A stretch of DNA of 64,000 bases, taken from the NCBI GenBank assembly GCA_965277745.1, contig OZ255837.1, positions 1-64,000 on the forward strand. Reading direction: 5' to 3'. The translations under genes and the position numbers were made by a program. Below, piece by piece: positions 26,215 to 33,354 of the stretch (positions are counted from its first letter, which is position 1; each line of letters begins with the position of its first letter). Source of the DNA: G965277745 sp965277745. GTDB lineage: Bacteria; Pseudomonadota; Gammaproteobacteria; Cardiobacteriales; Cardiobacteriaceae. Under the pieces are notes generated by a model, which did no database searches, was not told where the DNA came from, and saw only the letters and a program-made list of their open reading frames with translations.

Positions 26215-26858
26215 GCGGTTTTTTCGCGTAGCCCGGCTTCATATTTGGACAGCGAGTGGCGGAAATACTCCTGCTTGAAATGAAAGGCCATGTAATGTTC
26301 GATCGCCTGCGTGGCGGCGGATTTCGGTAGCTCGACGCCAAGACTCGACAAACGCCAGAGTACCGGCAAAATACAGCAGTCGAGCAGCGACATTTCACTA
26401 CCGATTGCATATTCGCGTTTTTTCAGTAAAGAGGCAATGACAAGAACACCATCGCGCAGCGATTTGATCGTGGTTTTTTTCCTAGCGGAAGCAAGCCGTC
26501 CATGTTCGAGTTTATTGGTGAGATCGTACCAGTTACTTTCAATTTCCATACAAAACAGACGAATTTTGGCACGCAGATTGGCCTCGATCGGCATCAATGC
26601 CGGATGCGGAAAACGTTCGTCGAGATATTCACTGACCACACGATCGTTAAACAGTACCAGATCGCGATCAATCAGCGTCGGTAAGCGTCCGGTGGGATTG
26701 ACTTCGAGAAGATCTTCCGGTAGGCGATCCGGATCGATCGTCACATAGTCGATATCAAGATCCTTGGCCTGACAAACAAGACGGATACGGTGACTGGAAA
26801 CATGTTTCGGACTACCCAAAAGAGCGAGCCCACCGCGTTTTTGACTTACTATACTCAT
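26211..26858 (-). CDS. sspA: Stringent starvation protein A
   Basis: This is an RNA-polymerase-associated regulator with a glutathione-transferase fold. The 215-residue protein (ATG 26858 or 26861) has HRIRLVCQAKDLDIDYVTID, the NPTGRLPTLIDRDLVLF turn and YLDERFPHPALMP, all family-typical. It is coupled to sspB. The rpsI-petABC genes that often precede it are absent; a 350-base gap to divergent fabI follows. Confidence 0.94.
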   Translation of the reverse strand: MSIVSQKRGGLALLGSPKHVSSHRIRLVCQAKDLDIDYVTIDPDRLPEDLLEVNPTGRLPTLIDRDLVLFNDRVVSEYLDERFPHPALMPIEANLRAKIRLFCMEIESNWYDLTNKLEHGRLASARKKTTIKSLRDGVLVIASLLKKREYAIGSEMSLLDCCILPVLWRLSSLGVELPKSAATQAIEHYMAFHFKQEYFRHSLSKYEAGLREKTA

Positions 26859-27076
26859 CATACCTTCGGGTAAACGGACATCACGCCAGCGGGCGTGTTT
26901 CCAAAAGAATAAAATAGCACACCGAGTGAGAAAATGAAAAGCGATAGATGACATCGAAACGCGTCAATCTCAAACAGCCACGATCCTTTTCTTGCCTATC
27001 TTCCTCGAAAGAATGCCTCCTTGTGTTGGTCATAAGAGGATCACATGCCGGAACTGAACACCTGAGCGAAGAAGTG

Positions 27077-27082
27077 TATAAT
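27077..27082 (+). promoter_or_regulatory. Candidate -10 element upstream of fabI
   Basis: A perfect TATAAT is preceded by TG at 27075-27076. The -35 at 17 bases (CTGAAC) is weak. The leader to the fabI ATG would be about 120 bases and includes a short GC-rich hairpin (27102-27118). Confidence 0.4.
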
Positions 27083-27208
27083 TTCGCTGCTTGAACTCTC
27101 CTTCCTTTACGGGGAGGGCATAGCGCTAGGCACGTCGCTTTCCCTTAGCGGGGCATTACCGAGTCGCTACAAAGTGCCGGCGTCGATTATCCACAAAAGG
27201 AAGAAAAT

Positions 27209-28006
27209 ATGGGTTTTTTACAGGGTAAACAAATACTGATCACCGGTCTTGCGAGCAACCTCTCAATTGCCTACGGGATCGCCAAGGCCATGCATCGTGA
27301 AGGCGCCAAACTCGCCTTTTCCTATCAGAACGAAAAACTCAAACCTCGGGTAGAAAAAATGGGCGCCGAATTTGGCAGCGATTTTTTCGTACCGCTCAAT
27401 GTTGGCGATGATGGGCAAGCACAAGACGCATTCGCCACTGTGAAAGAGAAATGGGGTACACTCGACGCCCTGGTACACGCGATCGCCTTCGCACCGCGTG
27501 AAGCCATCGAAGGGCGTTTCTTGGACGGCATTTCCAGAGAGAACTTCCTTCTCGCCCATGAAATCAGCGCCTATTCCTTGCCCCTGTTGATGAAACACGC
27601 CTACCCTCTCATGCAAGGTCGCAACGCCGCCGTCGTTGCTCTTACCTATCTCGGCGCCGTCAAGGCGATTCCAAACTACAACACGATGGGTCTCGCCAAA
27701 GCGAGCCTCGAAGCCTCGATCCGCTACCTCGCCGCCGACCTGGGACAGGACGGTATCCGCGTTAACGGCGTCTCGGCCGGTCCGATCCGCACCCTGGCCG
27801 CCTCCGGCATAAAGAATTTCCGCAAGATGCTCAAGGGATTCGAGAAAATCGCGCCACTGAAACGCTGTGTAAGTATCGAGGAAGTGGGCAACGTAGCCGC
27901 CTTCCTGTGCTCGGACTTGGCTTCCGGCGTGACAGGTGAAATCACCTACGTCGATGGCGGCTATAACATTTTCTCTTCGGTTGCAAGCGGTGACGGCGAA
28001 GAATGA
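27209..28006 (+). CDS. fabI: Enoyl-ACP reductase FabI
   Basis: FabI is the last step of each fatty-acid elongation cycle, NADH-dependent. The 265-residue SDR protein has the FabI nucleotide-binding start GKQILITGLASNLSIAYGIA and LVHAIAFAPREA. The catalytic Y-x6-K is in YNTMGLAKASLEASIRYLA, followed by NGVSAGPIRTLAASGI. This is the target family of triclosan-type inhibitors. Ribosome-binding site AAAGGAAG. Confidence 0.96.
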   Translation: MGFLQGKQILITGLASNLSIAYGIAKAMHREGAKLAFSYQNEKLKPRVEKMGAEFGSDFFVPLNVGDDGQAQDAFATVKEKWGTLDALVHAIAFAPREAIEGRFLDGISRENFLLAHEISAYSLPLLMKHAYPLMQGRNAAVVALTYLGAVKAIPNYNTMGLAKASLEASIRYLAADLGQDGIRVNGVSAGPIRTLAASGIKNFRKMLKGFEKIAPLKRCVSIEEVGNVAAFLCSDLASGVTGEITYVDGGYNIFSSVASGDGEE

Positions 28007-28112
28007 TGAGTCTTGCGCTTTCCTTCCGAACTCGGGTAACGAGCGTCAGTCATGACCGCCGGTCGCCATTTGATGATATGATTAACATTCATTCAACAAA
28101 AAGGAACTTGTG

Positions 28113-28439
28113 ATGAATCTGGTCTTCTACACCCGTGAGTCCGCGGATGGACAACATTATTTCACCCTGACCGAAGCGGGAAAAACCCTATTGAAAAGCG
28201 AACTGTACAAACAGAAAAGCTCCTGCCTGAATGGTATTGAATCGGTAAAGAAAAATGCACAGGAGGAAAAAAATTACGAAAAACTGAGCAGCCAAAATGG
28301 CAAGTTTTATTTCAATATAAAAGCATCCAATGGCCAGGTAGTCGGCACCAGTGTGATGTTCACGAGCGAAGCCGAGCGCCAAAACGCCGTTGACAAGCTT
28401 GTCGCCGCTTGCCACAAGGCGCCGACCAAAGCAGACTGA
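28113..28439 (+). CDS. DUF1508 (YegP-like) protein
   Basis: The 108-residue protein has two halves of the YegP type. The second, KFYFNIKASNGQVVGTSVMF, is the canonical repeat; the first is more divergent and holds a KNYEKLSSQNG link. AAGGA lies seven bases before the ATG. Function is unknown. A strong terminator follows. Confidence 0.85.
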   Translation: MNLVFYTRESADGQHYFTLTEAGKTLLKSELYKQKSSCLNGIESVKKNAQEEKNYEKLSSQNGKFYFNIKASNGQVVGTSVMFTSEAERQNAVDKLVAACHKAPTKAD

Positions 28440-28464
28440 TGGCCACTGCAACCTGTGTTGTCAA

Positions 28465-28486
28465 GCGCCCTGTGGGGCGCTTTTTT
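28465..28486 (+). terminator. Rho-independent terminator
   Basis: Hairpin GCGCCC / TGTG loop / GGGCGC followed by six T residues, 25 bases after the DUF1508 stop. Confidence 0.92.
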
Positions 28487-28578
28487 GTTGCCTGTCATCA
28501 TCCTTTTGCGCCGTCATCTTGAAATTGACCGCTCCGCCCAGATATTGGGAACAACTAAGTGAATAGACAGGACGGATC

Positions 28579-29121
28579 ATGCTTGATGCGCATTCCACGA
28601 CCATACTTTCCGTGCGCCGCGGCAGTCACGTCGCGATCGCTGGCGACGGACAGGTATCACTCGGTCAAACCATCATGAAAGGCAATGCGAAAAAAATCCG
28701 CAGACTCTACAAAAATCGCGTCATGGCAGGTTTTGCCGGCGCCACTGCCGATGCCTTCACACTGTTCGAATTGTTCGAGAGCAAACTGGAAGCACAAGAT
28801 GGCCAATTGCTGCGCGCGGCGGTGGAGTTAGCCAAGGAATGGCGAACCGACCGGGCATTGCGACGTCTGGAAGCGATGCTGATCGTTGCTAATTGTGAGC
28901 ACACTCTGATCCTCTCCGGCAACGGCGACATCGTCGAACCGGAAAACGATATTGCCGCGATCGGTTCGGGGGGCATGTTCGCCCTTTCCGCCGCCCGGGC
29001 GTTATATCATAACACTACCCTGACAGCAGGCGAAATCGTCGAGAAAAGCCTCCATATCGCCGCCGACGTTTGCATCTACACCAACCACAACATTATCACC
29101 GATGAACTCAAGGATAACTGA
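28579..29121 (+). CDS. hslV: ATP-dependent protease peptidase subunit HslV
   Basis: This is the catalytic dodecamer of the HslUV protease. The 180-residue protein has the N-terminal STTILSVRRG with the active-site threonine, GDGQVSLGQTIMKGNAKKIR, and GFAGATADAFTLFELFE. A complete subunit, four bases upstream of hslU. Confidence 0.97.
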   Translation: MLDAHSTTILSVRRGSHVAIAGDGQVSLGQTIMKGNAKKIRRLYKNRVMAGFAGATADAFTLFELFESKLEAQDGQLLRAAVELAKEWRTDRALRRLEAMLIVANCEHTLILSGNGDIVEPENDIAAIGSGGMFALSAARALYHNTTLTAGEIVEKSLHIAADVCIYTNHNIITDELKDN

Positions 29122-29124
29122 TAA

Positions 29125-30501
29125 ATGGATCATCCGAGCGAAAGCCAATACCGCGATCTGAACATGACACCACGCGAAATCGTCGAGGAACTCGATCGCC
29201 ACATCGTCGGCCAAAAAGAAGCTAAACGCGCGGTGGCCAACGCCCTGCGCAGCCGTTGGCGGCGGCGCCAGATCGACGAACCGCTGCGCGGCGAGATCAC
29301 CCCGAAAAACATTCTGATGATCGGCCCGACCGGTGTCGGCAAAACGGAAGTCGCCCGCCGACTGGCGAAACTGGCCGAGGCGCCTTTTGTCAAAGTCGAA
29401 GCGACCAAATTTACCGAAGTTGGCTATGTTGGGCGTGATGTAGATTCGATCGTCCGTGATCTTGTGAAAACTTCTATCGAACTGGAACGCGAACGCGCGC
29501 GCGAACAGGTCAAAGAAAAAGCCCGTGAAGCCGCACTCGAACGCGTGCTCGACGCCCTCGTTCCCCCCCTGCGCAAACAAACGGCTTGGACGGATGACAG
29601 CGAACAAAAAAGTGGTGAAAATCCGGCGCGCAAAACCTATCGCGAGCGGATTCTACGTGGCGAGCTCAATGACAAGGTCATCACAATCGAACTCAACCAG
29701 AACCCGCCCGCCAGTTTCGAAGTGATGAGTCCACCAGGCATGGAGGAAATGAGCAATCAACTGACGGAAATGTTCAAAAGTCTTGGTCAACAAAAGAAAA
29801 TCGCGCAAAAAACAACCATCGCGACCGCGCTCCTGCAACTCGCCGAAGAAGAGGCGGAACGGCTGATTTCCGATGAAGACATCAGGCAACAGGCGGTCGC
29901 CAACGCCGAACAAAACGGCATCGTCTTCATCGATGAAATCGACAAAGTCGCGAAACGCAGCGACGTCGGTGGTGCGGATATCTCACGCGAAGGAGTGCAA
30001 CGCGATCTCCTGCCGCTTGTCGAAGGTTGCACCGTCTCAAGCAAATACGGCATGGTGAAAACCGATCACATCTTATTCATCGCTTCCGGCGCCTTTCATT
30101 TGGCGAAACCGTCGGATCTCGTCCCCGAACTTCAGGGACGTCTGCCCGTGCGAGTGACCTTACAAGCGCTGACGGTGGAGGACTTCAGGCGTATTCTCAA
30201 GGAACCGGACGCCTCCCTGATCAAGCAATACACGGCGCTTTTTTCCACTGAAAATCTGACACTGCACTTTAGCGAAGAAGGCATCGTCAAGCTTGCGGAA
30301 ATCGCCTATCACGTGAACAAAACCACGGAAAACATCGGCGCCCGCCGTCTGCACACATTGATGGAACGCCTGACCAACACGCTCTCTTATGAAGCACCAG
30401 ACCGTCGTGACGGAGAAAAAATCACCATCGACGCCACGTATGTGGAAAAAGCACTTGCCGATATTTCCGTCAATGAAGATCTGAGCCGCTTCGTACTGTG
30501 A
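29125..30501 (+). CDS. hslU: HslUV ATPase subunit HslU
   Basis: This AAA+ unfoldase partners HslV. The 458-residue protein has MTPREIVEELDRHIVGQKEA, Walker A GPTGVGKTE, the GYVGRD pore motif, Walker B IVFIDEID, and a C-terminal SRFVL that inserts into HslV. The start adds 13 residues relative to the E. coli protein; an internal ATG at 29164 is an alternative. Confidence 0.97.
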   Translation: MDHPSESQYRDLNMTPREIVEELDRHIVGQKEAKRAVANALRSRWRRRQIDEPLRGEITPKNILMIGPTGVGKTEVARRLAKLAEAPFVKVEATKFTEVGYVGRDVDSIVRDLVKTSIELERERAREQVKEKAREAALERVLDALVPPLRKQTAWTDDSEQKSGENPARKTYRERILRGELNDKVITIELNQNPPASFEVMSPPGMEEMSNQLTEMFKSLGQQKKIAQKTTIATALLQLAEEEAERLISDEDIRQQAVANAEQNGIVFIDEIDKVAKRSDVGGADISREGVQRDLLPLVEGCTVSSKYGMVKTDHILFIASGAFHLAKPSDLVPELQGRLPVRVTLQALTVEDFRRILKEPDASLIKQYTALFSTENLTLHFSEEGIVKLAEIAYHVNKTTENIGARRLHTLMERLTNTLSYEAPDRRDGEKITIDATYVEKALADISVNEDLSRFVL

Positions 30502-30598
30502 AAAAAGAAACCGTCATTCCACCACGATCCTTGACTTGAATTTGTTCGGAAAACCCGTTACTTTATCCGCTTGATTTATCGCCCCGGAAGAAGTGAAT

Positions 30599-31207
30599 AT
30601 GACATACGAACTGCAAAACCTGCCTTACGCCTACAACACCCTTGCGCCGGTGATCGATGAACAAACCATGCATCTGCACAAGGACAAACACCACCAAGCC
30701 TACTACGACAAATTTGTCGGTGCCATCGCGCAAACCGATATGAATGGCAAACCCCTTGTGGAAATATTTACCAAAGTTTCCCAACTGGGCGCTGCCGTAC
30801 GCAACAACGGCGGTGGATATTTCAACCATAATCTTTACTTCAACGGCATGCGCGCGCCGCGGCAAGACAACGCACCGAGCGGTGAACTGCTGAGCGCCAT
30901 AGACGGCACCTTCGGCAGTTTTGTCACTTTCAAAGAAACCTTGGCGACAGCGGCCGCTAACCAGTTCGGTTCCGGCTGGGGGTGGTTGATCGTCAAAGAC
31001 GGTGCCTTGACAGTCACCCAGACCCCGAACCAGGACAACCCGCTGATGGATGTCGCCGCGGTCAGGGGCACGCCGATTCTCGGCTGCGACGTATGGGAAC
31101 ACGCTTACTACCTGAGCTATCAGAACCGGCGCCCGGAATACATCGCCAACTGGTGGAAAGTGGTGAACTGGGATTTTGTCGCCGAAAACTACGCCGCCGC
31201 GCGATAA
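30599..31207 (+). CDS. sodA: Superoxide dismutase, Mn-type signature
   Basis: It converts superoxide to peroxide. From ATG 30599 the product has 202 residues. Metal ligands sit in HKDKHHQAYY, YFNHNLYF and DVWEHAYYLSY. The NNGGGYFNH glycine and the TPNQDNPLMD glutamine are the second-shell residues of manganese or cambialistic enzymes rather than the iron type. The symbol is chosen on that basis and is less certain than the family. No signal peptide, so cytoplasmic. The island starts just downstream. Confidence 0.9.
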   Translation: MTYELQNLPYAYNTLAPVIDEQTMHLHKDKHHQAYYDKFVGAIAQTDMNGKPLVEIFTKVSQLGAAVRNNGGGYFNHNLYFNGMRAPRQDNAPSGELLSAIDGTFGSFVTFKETLATAAANQFGSGWGWLIVKDGALTVTQTPNQDNPLMDVAAVRGTPILGCDVWEHAYYLSYQNRRPEYIANWWKVVNWDFVAENYAAAR

Positions 31208-31459
31208 AACCGCCCTCTTCTCCGCCGCAGGGAAAAGCAAGCGTATTACCTTGGCGCTTTTTCCGCCAATGGGATATTATAAATACGCCAACTGTATCCG
31301 GCGAAAAAGCTCGCTGTAGCGGCAGTGTTGGCGCAATGGGCACCGCAGAAATGCGGGAAAGACGTGATAAATCAAGCGCCCGCCCTACGCGTCACAAAGT
31401 GAAAAACAACGCGACAAAGACGGAATCAAAGAAAAACGTCCCGCGAAAGCACGATTCCA

Positions 31460-31546
31460 ATGAAGATCGATTCGCTGCTCGCTCTACTTGCCGCGCTATT
31501 GAGTATTTCTTGTGGGAATGGCGATATAGATAAATACTATAAATAG
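31460..31546 (+). CDS. Possible 28-residue lipoprotein peptide
   Basis: An ATG reads KIDSLLALLAALLSISC followed by GNGDIDKYYK and a stop. This is a textbook lipoprotein signal with lipobox LSISC and only ten residues beyond. The ribosome-binding site is weak. It could be a tiny lipoprotein or the start of a gene cut by the IS630 insertion that begins within 20 bases. Confidence 0.35.
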   Translation: MKIDSLLALLAALLSISCGNGDIDKYYK

Positions 31547-31560
31547 ATTATATTTATCGC

Positions 31561-31820
31561 GTGACTTACCCATTGAAATTCCGTCAAAAGATTCTGAAGA
31601 CACGTGAGCGCGAAGGGTTTACGATCGCTCAGGCTGCCGCACGCTTTGACGTGTCGCATCGTGGCATCAATCAGGTCTGCGCCGCCTTGGTGTGACCGAT
31701 AAAAAAACCCTCTCGCACCCGAAGGCGAGCAAAGACCGACGGCGTGCCTTCCACGCTCGCATAAAAGCCCATGAGGCGGCAGGCCGACCCATCGTCTCTA
31801 TCGATGAAAGCGGTTTTGCC
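31561..31820 (+). pseudogene. IS630-family transposase remnant
   Basis: GTG at 31561 reads YPLKFRQKILKTRE, the first helix-turn-helix start of IS630 transposases. It joins straight into the second one (DVSHRGINQ) with the central segment deleted, changes frame by one base near 31677, then continues LRRLGVTDKKTLSHPK to GRPIVSIDESGFA. That carries the first catalytic aspartate region (D-E-S-G). It breaks off at about 31820, where IS481 sequence begins on the other strand. Confidence 0.8.
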
Positions 31821-31924
31821 AACTCCAAAAGGCTAACTTTGGGCTTGATTATCTTCATTTCAATATTCGTCATAATCTGACTCCTTTTGACTCGATTTTA
31901 TCAAAAATGTCAGATTAAGTCTCA
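31820..31924 (-). mobile_element. 5' end of an IS481-family element
   Basis: On the minus strand the segment starts TGAGACTTAATCTGACA (likely terminal inverted repeat). It has AAAAGGAG before an ATG at about 31873 and codes for TNIEMKIIKPKVSLLELAK, the typical N-terminus of IS481-type transposases. It stops where the IS630 remnant begins. The TGA at its tip also serves as the stop of the broken KAP gene. Confidence 0.7.
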
Positions 31925-32315
31925 TTCTTTACACTTTAACCCAACTCTGCCAAGCACTTTTGCCAAACGGATGATTTTTCCTTTGAATATCTCACTATTT
32001 TCTTTGTCTTCTTTCTTAATATAGAGAGTAAATCTGGCTAGCTATGGCAGTAAAAGGATCCGTCTGATAATCATTCGCGAATGCGTCGAAATAAACACAT
32101 GGCACGCCTTCTTTTTCAATAAAACCCTGCCACATCTTGACAAATGTGGTCTTCCCTTCGCCCCACGGGGCATCGAGCACCAAGACCAATTCTTCTTCCG
32201 TGTTTTGAACCAGGTTCAGTAGGGCTTCACCGAACGGTTTCCTATTGAAAATATCCTTCTCTGGTGAGAAGCCTTAACCTTCAGCGATCTCTATTGGGGG
32301 AACAATCAGTTTCAC
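31922..32315 (-). pseudogene. KAP-family P-loop NTPase, broken
   Basis: A GTG at 32315 with AGGAAGGAG upstream starts KLIVPPIEIAEG, meets a TAA at codon 14, then continues FSPEKDIFNRKPFGEALLNL. Next come VLDAPWGEGKTTFVKMWQGF (Walker A GEGKTT) and the CVYFDAFANDYQTDPF signature of KAP NTPases. After a one-base frame change near 32016 it runs KKEDKENSEIFKGKIIRLAK to the IS481 tip. Only the first about 130 of several hundred residues remain. KAP proteins include PifA, which excludes phage T7, so a lost defence gene is a fair inference. Confidence 0.85.
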
Positions 32316-32468
32316 TCTTTACTCCTTCCTCTACAAGTTTTTTTTGCCGCAAAAGGAGAGTAACAAAACCAGTATTAAGGCAGCCTTTTTCTGCGGTGAA
32401 AGAATAAAAATACGGCAATCTAATAAAAATTTTTTGGTATCCTGACTTGGCGCAGCGCCTAACGACTG
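32316..32468. other. AT-rich spacer upstream of the KAP remnant
   Basis: About 150 bases between the small-gene cassette and the KAP start. It contains an AAAAAATTTTTATT stretch and no clear gene. It likely held the KAP promoter. Confidence 0.4.
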
Positions 32469-32618
32469 TCAGTCCGCCAGCGCCAGATCAATCTTCGCGA
32501 GGGCTTTAACCGTCTTCGCTTTTTCGATCGCATCCTTCTTCTCCCTTGCACGCAGGACGATCAGTTGCTTGCGCACCCAGTCGATCAAGCTCTTTCGTGG
32601 TTCACTGAACCTTGTCAT
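32469..32618 (-). CDS. Small basic protein, paralogue of the gene ending at base 25
   Basis: The 49-residue product reads MTRFSEPRKSLIDWVRKQ, then a lysine/alanine-rich helix (EKKDAIEKAKTVKALAK) and IDLALAD. The start overlaps the upstream gene's stop (ATGA). Its end is 24/27 identical in DNA to bases 1-27 in the prophage. I recognise no family. In both places the next gene downstream is a probable defence gene. Confidence 0.55.
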   Translation of the reverse strand: MTRFSEPRKSLIDWVRKQLIVLRAREKKDAIEKAKTVKALAKIDLALAD

Positions 32619-32794
32619 GACCCTTCTATCCTTTCCTGAAATACCACCGCCTTGGATGCGGCCATAGCAATCAACGCGGTAATCTCTTGGGACGAAAGCG
32701 CCTCTGAATGGCAGCGGATTTGACGTCCTTGACTACTATCGATTGCGGGGCGCTTCCGCTTTCTTGACCTTTTTGTCGCATCCCTTGGATCCAT
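32615..32794 (-). CDS. Small protein, first gene of a two-gene cassette
   Basis: The 59-residue product starts MDPRDATKRSRKRKRP (AGGA five bases ahead) and ends with SSQEITALIAMAASKAVVFQ. The ATGA junction with the next gene supports real coding. Function unknown; a basic N-terminus hints at nucleic-acid contact. Another short frame ends six bases upstream but is weaker. Confidence 0.4.
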   Translation of the reverse strand: MDPRDATKRSRKRKRPAIDSSQGRQIRCHSEALSSQEITALIAMAASKAVVFQERIEGS

Positions 32795-33354
32795 TATTAT
32801 CCTTGCCTATCTCCGACACTGTCCAATTGTCTACAATTTTGCCGTATCTTCGCCAGGATTACCATCATCAATGCCCTTTGTGCCGGCCAGGAGGCCGACT
32901 CGTCGAGCTGGATGGTCGCAATATAAGCGACATGCCGTCACGCTCGCCATTGTTCACCGATCTCGATCTTCCTTCAGGTAAAAGGGTTGTTCTTTCACCG
33001 TAACGAAGCTTCCGGAAAAAGGCGACGCTTATCCACGTCAAGTGCAATCGCGAGGCGTCCAACTCGTTCGCCGATGCTGGCCCAAACATACCGCGCACCG
33101 GCGCAGGTTCAGGAGTCGATTCACCCCGTATGGAGATAGCGACGTGACGGCGACGGAGGAGCAAATGCCGGTAAGAGAAAATATCTTCAAACGTATCGTG
33201 GTGATTTCCGATCACAGTGCCAACTCGGCAGAACTTGGCAACGAAAACCGGGCCGGCAGCCAGCGCCTCGATGGCAAATCCAATGAGCTTTCCAGTTTGC
33301 TTGGCGCTTTGAAATCCAACCTGCGACGCTCTGCGCCTTAGGAGCAAGAGCCTG
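32795..33354. other. Region without a recognisable gene, between the cassette and nnr
   Basis: Several open frames on both strands reach 90-166 codons but look like non-coding GC-rich shadows: arginine-rich, no ribosome-binding sites, no known motifs. One minus-strand frame ending at about 32799 (ATIQLDESASWPAQRALM) might be the end of a gene upstream of the cassette. Confidence 0.4.

Noticed and set aside
27085..27180. Possible structured RNA or tRNA upstream of fabI
   Set aside because: Short GC hairpins are present but no cloverleaf, T-loop GTTC or CCA-type end can be drawn.
31873..31915. An inverted repeat AATCTGAC / GTCAGATT as a terminator
   Set aside because: The loop is long and there is no T run; it is better explained as the end and ribosome-binding region of the IS481 element.
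33042..33341. A 99-codon plus-strand frame
   Set aside because: No supported start and no family; competing frames on the same stretch are equally open.
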